Below, in pieces: positions 8,173 through 16,097 of a stretch of 33,051 nt of DNA (within the stretch, counting starts at the first letter, position 1; each line of letters opens with the position of its first letter). The notes under the pieces were generated by a model that saw only the letters and a list, made by a program, of their open reading frames with translations, was not told where the DNA came from and ran no database searches. Origin of the DNA: Nitrospirota bacterium (GTDB lineage: Bacteria > Nitrospirota > Leptospirillia > Leptospirillales > Leptospirillaceae). The stretch spans positions 1-33,051 of the forward strand of contig JAKAYF010000018.1 in the NCBI GenBank assembly GCA_021816465.1, given 5' to 3'. Both the position numbers and the translations under genes were made by a program.

Positions 8173-8741
8173 TGGATCCTGCCCTTCATGCTGAAAAGCC
8201 ATCCAGCCATATTTTGCTCGTGGGTCCACGAGGGAGTGGAAAGACGACCATAGGCCATTCTCTTGCCAGGGTCCGCGATCTTCCGTTTTACGATACGGAC
8301 AGGATGGTCGAAGAGGTGATTCGTGAGCCTATTGCTTCTTTCTGGGCAAGAGAAGGCGAGGGCTCATTCCGGACTCTTGAGTCTTTGGTTCTCCAGAAGC
8401 TTTTCGGGATGAAGTCCGGGGTGGTGTCAACCGGTGGCGGTATTGTCCTGTCTTCCGCCAACAGGGAACTGATCTCCAGAATGGGATGCGTTCTCTATCT
8501 TTCCGTCTCGGTTGAAGTTCTTGAGAGCCGGCTGTCCCACTGGGGGAATTCACGTCCGAGGCTGAATCCCCAGCTGCAACTGTCCGAGGAGATCAGGCTG
8601 ACTCTCCGGGACCGTGATCCTTTTTATCGGGAAATTGCGGATTATATTGTTGAAACCGGGGGGCTGAGTGTTTCCCAGGTTGTGGTCCAGATATCCCGTC
8701 TTCTGGGGGAGGACTTTCTGACCAGGGCAGGTGGTGTTTGA
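8172..8741 (+). CDS. aroK: Shikimate kinase
   Basis: Phosphorylates shikimate at the 3-OH using ATP. The protein has 189 residues with Walker A GPRGSGKT (18-25), the substrate Asp in YDTDRMVEE, FRTLES providing the conserved Arg, STGGGIV for substrate binding, and RPRL from the lid. The N-terminus is about ten residues longer than in typical AroK. The ATG at 8172 overlaps the aroC stop (TGATG); an adjacent TTG at 8169 is also in frame. The stop overlaps the aroB TTG, indicating coupled translation. Confidence 0.95.
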   Translation: MDPALHAEKPSSHILLVGPRGSGKTTIGHSLARVRDLPFYDTDRMVEEVIREPIASFWAREGEGSFRTLESLVLQKLFGMKSGVVSTGGGIVLSSANRELISRMGCVLYLSVSVEVLESRLSHWGNSRPRLNPQLQLSEEIRLTLRDRDPFYREIADYIVETGGLSVSQVVVQISRLLGEDFLTRAGGV

Positions 8742-9823
8742 CAAGTTGTCTGGTTCGTTCCCGTCTGGGAGATTATCCTGTTTTGATCGAATCCGGTCTT
8801 TCTGAGGATCTTCCGTCACTTTTGGCCGGGATGGGGTGGTCCGGACGTCTTGCTCTCGTCACCAACCCGGTCGTCCATGAGCTCCATGGAGAAAGGATCG
8901 TCCGTAGTCTTTCCTCCTCCGGGTATCGTCCGGAGACCTTGCTTTTGCCTGATGGAGAGGCGCACAAGGTTTTGTCCTCGGTCACGGCCCTTCTTGATGG
9001 ACTGCTTTCTCTCAGATGGGAAAGAGGCGAACCCCTTCTGGTTCTGGGAGGGGGGGTAACCGGTGACATGGGCGGTTTTGCTGCCTCGCTTCTTTTGCGT
9101 GGCGTTCCGCTTGTCCATATTCCATCGACCGTTGTTGCCCAGGTGGATTCTTCCATTGGGGGCAAAACAGGCGTGGACCATCCCATGGGGAAAAATCTTC
9201 TCGGATCCTTTTACCCACCCAGGGCTGTCTGGATTGATCCTGATCTTTTGGTCACGCTGCCATTGAGGGAACGAAGAGCCGGTCTTGGGGAGGTCATCAA
9301 ATATGCGATGATCGGAAACGCCGCACTGTCAGATCTTCTGGATTCCGGCATCGAAGCTCTTGGTGGCGAGCCATTTCGCCGGGAACTCTGGTCTCTGGCC
9401 ATATCGGAGTCGGTTTCGGAAAAGGCAAGGATCGTATCGGAAGACGAACATGAAGGCGGTCTTCGCATGACCCTGAACTTCGGTCATACCTTCGGTCACG
9501 CGCTGGAAGGAGCCCTTGGCTTTGGGGAGATCCTGCACGGTGAGGCCGTGGGGCTTGGAATGCTTGCCGCTTCCCGTGTTTCTGAGCGACTGGGGTTGTC
9601 GAGCGGTGTCTCGGAAAGGCTTCTTGCTCTTCTGAAGGCGTCAGGACTTCCTTATCAATGGCCCCGAAATGTTTCGATCGATGATCTCCTGCGGTTCTGG
9701 GGATCCGACAAGAAAACCCGGGGTGGAAAAGCGACATTGATTCTTCCTGTATCATGGGGGAAGGTCATTATGACTCGTGACTACGATCAGGAGACCGTTC
9801 GTAAGGCTCTTCTGGACCTTTAG
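8738..9823 (+). CDS. aroB: 3-dehydroquinate synthase
   Basis: Converts DAHP to 3-dehydroquinate, the second shikimate-pathway step, using NAD and a divalent metal. The 361 residues show the NAD site GGGVTGDMGGFAAS, the block PSTVVAQVDSSIGGKTGVD, and metal ligands in GLGEVIK (Glu), NFGHTFGHALE (His) and HGEAVGLGM (His). The start is TTG overlapping the aroK stop as TTGA, the same style as aroC. No alternative in-frame start fits the conserved N-terminus better. Confidence 0.97.
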   Translation: MTSCLVRSRLGDYPVLIESGLSEDLPSLLAGMGWSGRLALVTNPVVHELHGERIVRSLSSSGYRPETLLLPDGEAHKVLSSVTALLDGLLSLRWERGEPLLVLGGGVTGDMGGFAASLLLRGVPLVHIPSTVVAQVDSSIGGKTGVDHPMGKNLLGSFYPPRAVWIDPDLLVTLPLRERRAGLGEVIKYAMIGNAALSDLLDSGIEALGGEPFRRELWSLAISESVSEKARIVSEDEHEGGLRMTLNFGHTFGHALEGALGFGEILHGEAVGLGMLAASRVSERLGLSSGVSERLLALLKASGLPYQWPRNVSIDDLLRFWGSDKKTRGGKATLILPVSWGKVIMTRDYDQETVRKALLDL

Positions 9824-9852
9824 GCCAAACGCTTTTTGATGAAGGGGCTCTG

Positions 9853-11151
9853 TTGAAGAAAACGGGAACAGTCGGGACAGGCCATGATGGTGACGATTTG
9901 AACTCCTCCCATCCTCTGGGCCATCTTGAAAACATCAGGGATGACCGTGGGCAGGAAGATCTGAAAAAGGAGCTTCGTCTCCTGAGGGGGCTCCTGCGGA
10001 TTACGCACAGCGAATCTCCCCTTGAGGAGAGGCTTGATCTTGCGATCAGGCTCTCCCGGGAAATCCTCAACTTCGATGTGGCGCTGATTTACCTTCTTGA
10101 CGAAGAAAAGACACACCTTGTCCTGAAGGCTTCCTCCCTGACTCTTCCCGGATTTTTGAGCCACTTCTCCCTGCGGCTGGGTGAGGGCTTGACTGGTTGG
10201 GTGGCCCGCGAGCGATCTCCCGTGATCATTTCGAAAAAAGCCTGGCTTGATCCCAGGTTCAAGACCTTTCCTTCCCTGAGCGACGAGTTTTGCGAAGCGT
10301 TCATATCGATTCCCCTTGTGGCAAAAGATCGCCTCCTCGGAGTGATGAACTTCCAGTTCAAGGAAACGTACGAGCCCTCGGAGCGAGAGGTTGAGCTTCT
10401 GGTCATTCTTGCCCTTGAGCTCTCGCTTGTGATCGACCATGTCCTTCTTTTCGAGGAGGCAAGGAAGAAGGCCCGGCAGATCGAGGCACTCTCCCAGGTC
10501 AGCGAGTCGATCACCTCCAGTCGCTACCTGGAAGAAATCCTTCACCTGATCGTAACGGTCACAGCCGAGATGACCAGCTCCACCCTCTGCTCGCTTATGA
10601 TCTACGATGCAGAGGAGGGACTTGTCATCCGGGCGACACAGACATTGTCCCAGGAGTACCGGAACAAGCCGCCCATAAAAATAGGCGAAAGCATCTCCGG
10701 ACTGGTTTTTCGGGATGGACGCCCGATCTGGGTGGAGAATGTTCAGGCAGATCCTCGCTATTCATTCAAGGATCTTGCCAAAAAGGAAAATCTTGTCTCG
10801 CTCCTTTCTGTTCCGATGATGATCAAGAATCGGCCAATCGGGGTGATTAACGTCTATACGAGCAAGGTTCACCGTTTTTCCGAAGATGAAATTACGGTCC
10901 TTCAGACGGTTGCAAACCAGGCGGCCATTGCCTGGGAAAACACGAGTCTTCTCCAGAAAAACATCGAAATGGAAGAGGCGCTTGAATCGAGAAAGAAAAT
11001 TGACCGGGCCAAGAGCATCCTGATGAAGGCAAACCATATTACCGAAGATGAAGCCTACAGGTTGCTTCAGAAAAAAAGCATGAATATCCGTAAGTCAATG
11101 AAAGAAATCGCCGAGGCTATTTTGCTGGCGCATGATCTGAAAGAAGGGTAG
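9853..11151 (+). CDS. GAF-GAF-ANTAR sensor/antiterminator protein
   Basis: A soluble regulator of 432 residues. A GAF domain at about 40-195 is followed by a short helical linker (EEARKKARQIEALSQVSESI), a second GAF domain at about 220-365, and a C-terminal ANTAR RNA-binding domain at about 375-428. The ANTAR domain is seen in DRAKSILMKANHITEDEAYR and in LLQKKSMNIRKSMKEIAEAI, where the AKxILM, EDEA and KSMN positions match the ANTAR consensus. ANTAR proteins bind paired stem-loops in nascent RNA and prevent termination. GAF domains usually sense small ligands, but the ligand is not evident here. The TTG start is preceded by GAAGGGG at 9841-9847. No histidine kinase or receiver domain is present, so signal input would be direct. 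A terminator-like hairpin begins at its stop codon. Confidence 0.88.
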   Translation: MKKTGTVGTGHDGDDLNSSHPLGHLENIRDDRGQEDLKKELRLLRGLLRITHSESPLEERLDLAIRLSREILNFDVALIYLLDEEKTHLVLKASSLTLPGFLSHFSLRLGEGLTGWVARERSPVIISKKAWLDPRFKTFPSLSDEFCEAFISIPLVAKDRLLGVMNFQFKETYEPSEREVELLVILALELSLVIDHVLLFEEARKKARQIEALSQVSESITSSRYLEEILHLIVTVTAEMTSSTLCSLMIYDAEEGLVIRATQTLSQEYRNKPPIKIGESISGLVFRDGRPIWVENVQADPRYSFKDLAKKENLVSLLSVPMMIKNRPIGVINVYTSKVHRFSEDEITVLQTVANQAAIAWENTSLLQKNIEMEEALESRKKIDRAKSILMKANHITEDEAYRLLQKKSMNIRKSMKEIAEAILLAHDLKEG

Positions 11152-11170
11152 ACTGGCCTGCCGGTCTTTT
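11151..11170 (+). terminator. Terminator-like hairpin after the ANTAR gene
   Basis: GACTGG (11151-11156) pairs with CCGGTC (11161-11166), with one G-U pair and a CCTG tetraloop, and is followed by TTTT. It starts at the last base of the ANTAR gene's stop and lies just before the ribosome binding site of the next gene. It could be a weak terminator or an attenuator. Confidence 0.4.
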
Positions 11171-11181
11171 GGGAGATAAAG

Positions 11182-11565
11182 ATGGATCACGGACTTCTTC
11201 TGGTTGGAGCCTTTTTTTTGACGCTCGGTTCTCTTTTTGGTGTTGTTCTGGTAACGGCCGAGGTTATGAAGACATCATTTCCGAAGCCACTGGGTTTTAT
11301 CCATCCGACACTTGCCATGATCGGTTTTTTGATGATCGTGGCCCGCCACTTTATTTTGGGACCCCTTAAATATATGGACTGGGGGATCCTGAGCCTTCTG
11401 GGTTCCGTTTTCTTCGGTCTTGCTCTTCTTGTCAGGGGATTCCGGGGCCTGGCCATGATCCGCCTTTTTACGCTGTGTCATGGAATGCTGGGAATCCTTG
11501 GTCTGGGTCTGGTTCTCTACCAGGTCTATTTGCGTCCGGGAACCTTCTTTTCCCCGGGAACATGA
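11182..11565 (+). CDS. Small membrane protein with four predicted helices
   Basis: Not recognised as a named family. The 127 residues are almost entirely hydrophobic, with segments at about 4-27, 38-60, 66-86 and 94-115, consistent with four transmembrane helices. Histidines occur in or beside helices (FIHP, ARHF, LCHGM), which could suggest metal or heme binding, but that is speculation. The ATG has GGGAG at 11171-11175 as ribosome binding site. The stop overlaps the next gene's ATG by four bases (ATGA), so the two products are probably made together. Confidence 0.75.
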   Translation: MDHGLLLVGAFFLTLGSLFGVVLVTAEVMKTSFPKPLGFIHPTLAMIGFLMIVARHFILGPLKYMDWGILSLLGSVFFGLALLVRGFRGLAMIRLFTLCHGMLGILGLGLVLYQVYLRPGTFFSPGT

Positions 11566-12359
11566 CAACAAAAACCATGAGGAACAGGATCATCAGGAAA
11601 AGGTTAAACTGTTTCGGGAGAATGTCTCTCCTGACAGTCGTCCTCCTGCTCTTCTTTTCTCCCCCTTCGGCATCCTCCGCCGATCTGGCCAGTCAGTTCC
11701 TTCCCTCCGGATCGTCCCTGGCGCCCGGTGCATGGCGGTACAGCGAGCCCGCCGGACGACTTATCGTCTCCTCGGAGCACAAGTCCGTCCTGGCTCTTTC
11801 TTCGTATCGTTGCCTTGTGAGGACCTTTTACCACGAAGGACACGATGGAGACCCTCTGCGAGCCGACGAAAAGATGATCCTTTCTGTCCGAAAAGCGGGA
11901 GACATTCGTATCGACCTGATTCGTCCGAGAAAGGGGGCCTGGCTGATCTACCGCAAGGATCAGGATCAGGTCAGGGTCAAGCCTTTTTCGTTTCTTCCCA
12001 TGATCTTGTCCCTGAGCCCCGGATCGTCCCTGATCACCTCCCGTTTTGGCCATACGATCAACCATGCCGACTATGGAAGTTTTTATGCGCGGGTTCTGGC
12101 ACCTTCATGTCTTCTGGGGGGCTGTGTCTACCTGGACCGGGGCGTTGTTATGGGCCACGCGGTCAGGGTTGTCAATGTGGCTCCCGTTTTTGGTGTCGCC
12201 CGTCCGATTTTTGGAAGAATGTGGGTCAGCTTTGATACCAGGACAGGTCTTCCCGTTTCAATTTCGACAATGGATGCCCGGGGGCGTTTCATGGAGCGCA
12301 TCACCTATGATCGCTGTCGGCTCAACCCTTCCTTCCCGACAAACTTCTTCAGGGAGTAG
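11562..12359 (+). CDS. Secreted LolA/DUF1571-like protein
   Basis: The 265 residues start with a signal peptide (basic MTTKTMRNRIIRKR, hydrophobic MSLLTVVLLLFF, likely cleavage after SASSA). The mature part begins with a beta-strand pattern (SYRCLVRTFYHEG, DEKMILSVRKAGDIRIDLI, GAWLIYRKD) that resembles the DUF1571/LolA-like outer-membrane lipoprotein-binding fold. The final part VSFDTRTGLPVSISTMDARG fits the same antiparallel sheet. Function in that family is not settled; binding of a lipid or lipoprotein is an inference. The chosen ATG overlaps the preceding stop. The gene ends 7 bases before the convergent queF. Confidence 0.65.
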   Translation: MTTKTMRNRIIRKRLNCFGRMSLLTVVLLLFFSPPSASSADLASQFLPSGSSLAPGAWRYSEPAGRLIVSSEHKSVLALSSYRCLVRTFYHEGHDGDPLRADEKMILSVRKAGDIRIDLIRPRKGAWLIYRKDQDQVRVKPFSFLPMILSLSPGSSLITSRFGHTINHADYGSFYARVLAPSCLLGGCVYLDRGVVMGHAVRVVNVAPVFGVARPIFGRMWVSFDTRTGLPVSISTMDARGRFMERITYDRCRLNPSFPTNFFRE

Positions 12360-12366
12360 TTGTCTC

Positions 12367-12831
12367 TCAGGACGGCTGTTTTTGTTTTCCGGACCGGGAA
12401 CTGCTGCTTTTTTTGCGCTTCCGTTCCATTCCGGAGTGGAGCGTGATCACTGTCTTGACGTTTCCCCTGACATTGAAGTCGCCGGTGACCTCCAGGAACT
12501 CTGGTTCCAGGAGGGTCATCAAGTCGCGGTAAATAAGGGCTGTGACCGCTTCATGGGAAATGGGCCTGTCCCTGAAGCTGTTCAGGTAGAGTTTCAGGCT
12601 TTTCAGCTCGACAATCGTTTTTTTCGGTCTGTAGCGGATGGAGATCGTTGCGAAGTCGGGATAGCCGGATCGAGGGCAGAGGCACGTGAATTCCGGGTAG
12701 GAAATGTTTGCTTCGTAAACCTCTTCCGGTGCCGGATTGGGCCAGGGCTCAAGACTGGCCTCCGAAATGGCAATTGCCCCGTAGGCGGGAGAGGAAAGGG
12801 GACTATCCTGATGGGTCTGTTTTTTTGACAT
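12367..12831 (-). CDS. queF: NADPH-dependent preQ0 reductase QueF, short type
   Basis: Reduces 7-cyano-7-deazaguanine (preQ0) to preQ1 for queuosine tRNA modification, in the cytosol. The 154 residues match the short QueF type. The catalytic Cys52 lies in [14 protein letters not shown], with the conserved Asp59. The NADPH/QueF motif [14 protein letters not shown] is at about 75-88, and a conserved His-Glu pair (HE, 93-94) follows. The last 20 residues are Lys/Ser-rich and look like a non-conserved extension. It is the only confident housekeeping gene on the - strand here. No preQ1 aptamer was evident upstream. Confidence 0.93.
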   Translation of the reverse strand: MSKKQTHQDSPLSSPAYGAIAISEASLEPWPNPAPEEVYEANISYPEFTCLCPRSGYPDFATISIRYRPKKTIVELKSLKLYLNSFRDRPISHEAVTALIYRDLMTLLEPEFLEVTGDFNVRGNVKTVITLHSGMERKRKKSSSSRSGKQKQPS

Positions 12832-12855
12832 GTGGTGAAACTCCCAAAATATGAT
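12825..12855 (+). promoter_or_regulatory. Putative promoter for the 12978 lipoprotein
   Basis: TTGACA (12825-12830) and TATGAT (12850-12855) have good hexamers, but the spacer is 19 bases, longer than ideal. The promoter would start about 115 bases upstream of the lipoprotein ATG. The -35 overlaps the start codon of divergent queF. Confidence 0.4.
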
Positions 12856-12977
12856 AGAATGCAGGCATTTGGTGTTTGGTTCCCAAGATCAAGAATAGGG
12901 GAAAAAACAGTCGTCTGCAATCCCGGGCGCTTCTTTCCGGCTCAACGGTTCTCTGAATCCAAGGAGGGGGTTTTTTT

Positions 12978-13634
12978 ATGCTGAATCGCAAAAATGTGCT
13001 GTCGTTGGGTCTTTCTTTTCTGGCTGGGGGAACATTGATTGCCTTGGCGGCGTGCAGTTCCGTCCAGCAGCCTCCCAACCAATACGGGATTGAGCATGAA
13101 GTGGCTCATTCAAAGGGATCCCGTCCGGAATGGATTGACAACATGAGGTCCTACCAGAAGTCCCATCCGGACCGGAAATACTTTGTCGGAGAAGCTGATC
13201 ACGAGTTTGATATGGAAGGTGGCCGGACCGATGCCGTTGCCAATGCCCAGAAAGGCATCGCAACGACAATCAAGAACACTGTCCACAATCTTTATATCAA
13301 GGCGAGGACGGTCGATGCGACCCAAAGTGCCGGATCTTACGATGCGGATACGCAGCAGGCCATCGAAGACGGAACGCTGCAGGTTGCGAACGGCATCATC
13401 ACCGGAGCCCAGCCGGATCGTTTCTGGTGGAGAAGATACTGGATCCAGACCAGCCCTGGAGCACCGGTCGAGTACTTCAATGATGTCTATGTTCTCGAGT
13501 CCATGTCGAAGGCTGACTATCAGCAGACCATCTACCAGACGTTAAACGGGGTCAAGAAGGTGGTGCAGGCACCCAAGGCTCATCGGGTGATCAAGACCAT
13601 GAAAAATCTCTGGCTCAAGCAAAACGCCGGATAG
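12978..13634 (+). CDS. LPP20-like lipoprotein
   Basis: A 218-residue exported lipoprotein: signal peptide at about 1-25 with lipobox LAAC. The mature region is soluble and mixed alpha/beta. The phrase GRTDAVANAQKGIATTIKNT resembles the alanine-rich helix of LPP20-type surface lipoproteins, and FWWRRYWIQ plus YFNDVYVLESMSKADY follow as strand and helix. The family match is only a resemblance. The ribosome binding site AAGGAGGGGG is very strong, suggesting abundant expression. A canonical terminator follows at 13662-13689, so it looks monocistronic. Confidence 0.75.
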   Translation: MLNRKNVLSLGLSFLAGGTLIALAACSSVQQPPNQYGIEHEVAHSKGSRPEWIDNMRSYQKSHPDRKYFVGEADHEFDMEGGRTDAVANAQKGIATTIKNTVHNLYIKARTVDATQSAGSYDADTQQAIEDGTLQVANGIITGAQPDRFWWRRYWIQTSPGAPVEYFNDVYVLESMSKADYQQTIYQTLNGVKKVVQAPKAHRVIKTMKNLWLKQNAG

Positions 13635-13661
13635 GTTTTCCGGTCGTGCAAAAATCATGGA

Positions 13662-13689
13662 GGGGGCCTGGTTCGGGCCCCCTTTTTTT
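13662..13689 (+). terminator. Rho-independent terminator
   Basis: GGGGGCC (13662-13668) pairs with GGCCCCC (13676-13682) around a 7-base loop and is followed immediately by seven T. It ends the lipoprotein transcript and isolates it from the TetR/efflux operon. Confidence 0.93.
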
Positions 13690-13737
13690 ATTCCTGCAAA
13701 GACCTGGCGTCCGGGGACTCTTCTTCTTGATGAGGTG

Positions 13738-13753
13738 CTGATTGACCAATCAG
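13738..13753. promoter_or_regulatory. Likely TetR operator 1
   Basis: CTGATTG-AC-CAATCAG is a perfect 7-base inverted repeat with a 2-base centre. The core TGATTG/CAATCA is shared with operator 2 downstream. The element lies about 80 bases before the tetR start, where a TetR protein would bind to control its own operon. Confidence 0.6.
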
Positions 13754-13782
13754 TCCGTTCTGTGATGAAATACGAAAATTGA

Positions 13783-13798
13783 TTGATTGATCAATCAA
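13783..13798. promoter_or_regulatory. Likely TetR operator 2
   Basis: TTGATTGATCAATCAA is a perfect 16-base palindrome, 32 bases upstream of the tetR start. Palindromes of this form are typical of TetR-family operators. Together with operator 1 it brackets the probable promoter area 13754-13782, in which no consensus hexamers are clear. Confidence 0.7.
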
Positions 13799-13830
13799 CT
13801 TCTCCGTTTCACCACAGGCGAGAACAACAA

Positions 13831-14520
13831 ATGGATCAAAAAATGGATGATAACTCTTTTTCGGCTGACAGCGGCCGATCACCAAGGTGCCGGAATATTC
13901 TTCAGTCCGCGTTGTCCTGTTTTGCTGAGGAAGGCTTCCATCGGACGACCAATAAAAAAATTGCGGCCCGGGCAGGGGTGGCAGAGGGGCTTTTGTACCA
14001 TTATTTTCCTGACAAGGAAGCTCTTTTATTTGCAATCATCGAAGAGAAATTTTCCAAAGAGTCTTCTCCCATCCAGAAAGTCTATGCCGAATGGGAGGAA
14101 AAGTTGGAACAAGGTCAGATTACCGGCAAGGATCTTGGGGTTTTTCTGAAACAGGTGGGGGATGCGACGATTGCGTCTCTTGTCCTGCACCGTGATGTTT
14201 TCAGGATCGTCGTGTCGGAATACCGGCTTCTGGAAAAAGATCGCGAACCGCTGTATCCGAGAATGGTCTACGAACTCAGCCTGAACCGGTTCAACAGGAT
14301 TGTTTCTGTGCTTGCCGGGTGGCCGGAGGTTCGGGATGTTGCCCAGTATTTTCTCGGGGTTCTTTTTTCCAATTTCTTCTTTCAGGAGATCCTTTCCGGA
14401 AAAAAAATATGCACGGTCGATAACAAGATTTTTCTCGCAAATCTGATCGATCATTTTATGAAAGGGTTGGGTCCTGTATCAGAGGCCAATCATTTAAGGG
14501 GTCATCATGAAGTTGAATGA
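13831..14520 (+). CDS. TetR-family transcriptional regulator
   Basis: A 229-residue regulator, most likely the repressor of the efflux operon it heads. The N-terminal TetR DNA-binding domain spans about 18-65: ILQSALSCFAEEGFHRTTNK, then IAARAGVAEGLLYHYFPDKE, the standard helix-turn-helix with YHYF and KEAL. The rest is an all-helical ligand-binding domain (about 70-220); the effector cannot be predicted. An upstream in-frame ATG at 13783 would place the start inside operator 2 and add a non-conserved tail, so I chose 13831, which has AGGCGAG before it. The 3' end overlaps the cytochrome gene by 14 bases. Confidence 0.88.
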   Translation: MDQKMDDNSFSADSGRSPRCRNILQSALSCFAEEGFHRTTNKKIAARAGVAEGLLYHYFPDKEALLFAIIEEKFSKESSPIQKVYAEWEEKLEQGQITGKDLGVFLKQVGDATIASLVLHRDVFRIVVSEYRLLEKDREPLYPRMVYELSLNRFNRIVSVLAGWPEVRDVAQYFLGVLFSNFFFQEILSGKKICTVDNKIFLANLIDHFMKGLGPVSEANHLRGHHEVE

Positions 14521-15133
14521 AAAGTGGTTCCGGCGAGGTTTTATGATTCTCCTTTCGGGAATTGTTGCTTTTGGCGGTCTGGGGATCATTCATGCCGGCC
14601 ATGCCGGAGCGACAGAGAGCGTTTTCATGCATCGGTATGTCGGTGTGCAGTCCTGTGAGATCTGCCATTCCTCAACGCTTCTGGGAGAGCAGTACCAGTC
14701 ATGGAAATCGGGTCCCCATGCGCGCTCTTACAGGGACCTTTCCTCAAGGGAGGCGCTCGATATCGGTAAGCGCCTTGGCGTTGCTGATCCAAAAACCAGC
14801 CAGAGATGTCTCTCCTGCCATGTGACGGCGCCAAATGCGTCCTTGCCGGAGGTTGTTTCAACCTTCCGGATGAAGGATGGCGTCCAGTGTGAATCCTGTC
14901 ACGGTGCCGGGGAGGACTATGCCCACTACAGCGTCATGATCAACCCGCAAAAAGCAAAAGAGGCAGGACTTGTGATCCATCCTGACTCCTGCGTTACCTG
15001 TCACAACCCCTCGTCTCCGACCTACAGGGGATTTGACGAAAGGACTGCGATGAAACAGATCGCCCATCCCCTTTCCCCCGCTGTCCGGGAGAAATTCCAG
15101 GAAAATCACGATGGGGAGGGTGTCCATGACTGA
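14507..15133 (+). CDS. Tetraheme c-type cytochrome, cytochrome c554-like
   Basis: A periplasmic electron carrier of 208 residues. A signal peptide/anchor occupies about 1-35 (FMILLSGIVAFGGLGII). Four covalent heme motifs follow: CEICH (50-54), CLSCH (100-104), CESCH (127-131) and CVTCH (161-165). The phrase YQSWKSGPHARSYRDL between hemes 1 and 2 is typical of the cytochrome c554 group of multiheme proteins and offers His70 as a distal ligand. Other candidates are His139 and His157. The ATG is preceded by AAGGGG. The gene overlaps tetR at its start, and its 3' end overlaps the start of MFP-1. Redox partners are not in the window. It is probably co-transcribed with the efflux genes, which is unusual. 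Confidence 0.88.
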   Translation: MKLNEKWFRRGFMILLSGIVAFGGLGIIHAGHAGATESVFMHRYVGVQSCEICHSSTLLGEQYQSWKSGPHARSYRDLSSREALDIGKRLGVADPKTSQRCLSCHVTAPNASLPEVVSTFRMKDGVQCESCHGAGEDYAHYSVMINPQKAKEAGLVIHPDSCVTCHNPSSPTYRGFDERTAMKQIAHPLSPAVREKFQENHDGEGVHD

Positions 15134-16097
15134 GGCAAGTGACAAAAGCAATGGTACCGGGGGTTCTTTTGTGAAAGGTCTGCTTTCTCCAAAAAAACTC
15201 ATCCCCATTCTTGGGGTGCTTGGAACGTTCCTGGTTGTTTTTCTCTACTCAAGGTATCTCGACTATTACGTAACGGCAGAAGATGCAATGGTCGACGGAA
15301 ATATTATCCTGATCTCGGCCAATACCCAGGGCCGGATCATGTCGCTGCCCCTGAATATCGGCGATCCGGTCAGGAAGGGGATGGAGCTTGCGAGAATTGA
15401 TATCACCGGCTTTCATGCCCTTTCCGGGATGAACAGGACGAATGCATCGGACTACCGGAATCTTGAGGCGAGCCTCAAGGATGAGGAGTCCCTGGCCATT
15501 CGCGAAAAGCAGGCAAAAGACGACTATGTCCGGGGCGTGAGGCTTCACAAAAACGGTTTTATTACCCAACAGGACCTGGAGGCTCTGAAGACCCGGCTGA
15601 AAGATCTGGACGTCCAGCTTTACCGTACCAGAAAACTGGTCATGACCGACCGGATGACGTTGTCAATTTCGGAGTCCCATCCGTTGAACTACACCGTTCA
15701 CTCTCCCATCAATGGGCAGGTTGTCGAGAGAATCGGACAGATCGGTCAGGTCGTTTCTCCGGGACAGCCGATTCTGTCCGTTTCTGATCCGGGGGTTTTC
15801 TGGATTCTGGCGAAGGTCAAGGAGACCCGAATGGGCCATGTAAAGGTTGGCCAGCCGGTCGATATCGATATCGATACCTATCCTTCACGGAAGTTTCATG
15901 GCCATGTGGAGCGGATCCTTCCAACCTCCGCCGCGGAAATATCCCTTCTTCCCCCGGAGAATGCATCGGGAACATTTGTGAAGGTCGTTCAGAGAATTCC
16001 CGTCAGGATCCAGGTGGATGATGCAAAGTCTGAAAAGCTTTTGCCGGGGATGTCTGCAGAAATCAGGATCCATATCAGGAAAGGGAGCCCCTGGTGA
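15126..16097 (+). CDS. Membrane fusion protein, HlyD/EmrA type (pump 1)
   Basis: Periplasmic adaptor linking an inner-membrane MFS pump to a TolC channel. The 323 residues have one N-terminal membrane anchor (about 21-42), a biotinyl-lipoyl half motif (ANTQGRIMSLPLNIGDPVRKG, about 60-80), a helical hairpin (about 85-175), the second lipoyl half (VHSPINGQVVERIGQIGQVV) and a beta-barrel domain (ILAKVKETRMGHVKVGQPVDI). The ATG at 15126 has GGGGAGGG five bases upstream; the longer frame from 15111 would begin with that ribosome binding site. It overlaps the cytochrome stop and ends in a GTGA overlap with MFS-1. Confidence 0.92.
   Translation: MTEASDKSNGTGGSFVKGLLSPKKLIPILGVLGTFLVVFLYSRYLDYYVTAEDAMVDGNIILISANTQGRIMSLPLNIGDPVRKGMELARIDITGFHALSGMNRTNASDYRNLEASLKDEESLAIREKQAKDDYVRGVRLHKNGFITQQDLEALKTRLKDLDVQLYRTRKLVMTDRMTLSISESHPLNYTVHSPINGQVVERIGQIGQVVSPGQPILSVSDPGVFWILAKVKETRMGHVKVGQPVDIDIDTYPSRKFHGHVERILPTSAAEISLLPPENASGTFVKVVQRIPVRIQVDDAKSEKLLPGMSAEIRIHIRKGSPW

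Noticed and set aside
12832-12977. preQ1 riboswitch upstream of queF
   Set aside because: No preQ1 aptamer pattern (short C-rich loop hairpin with an A-rich tail) seen on the - strand.
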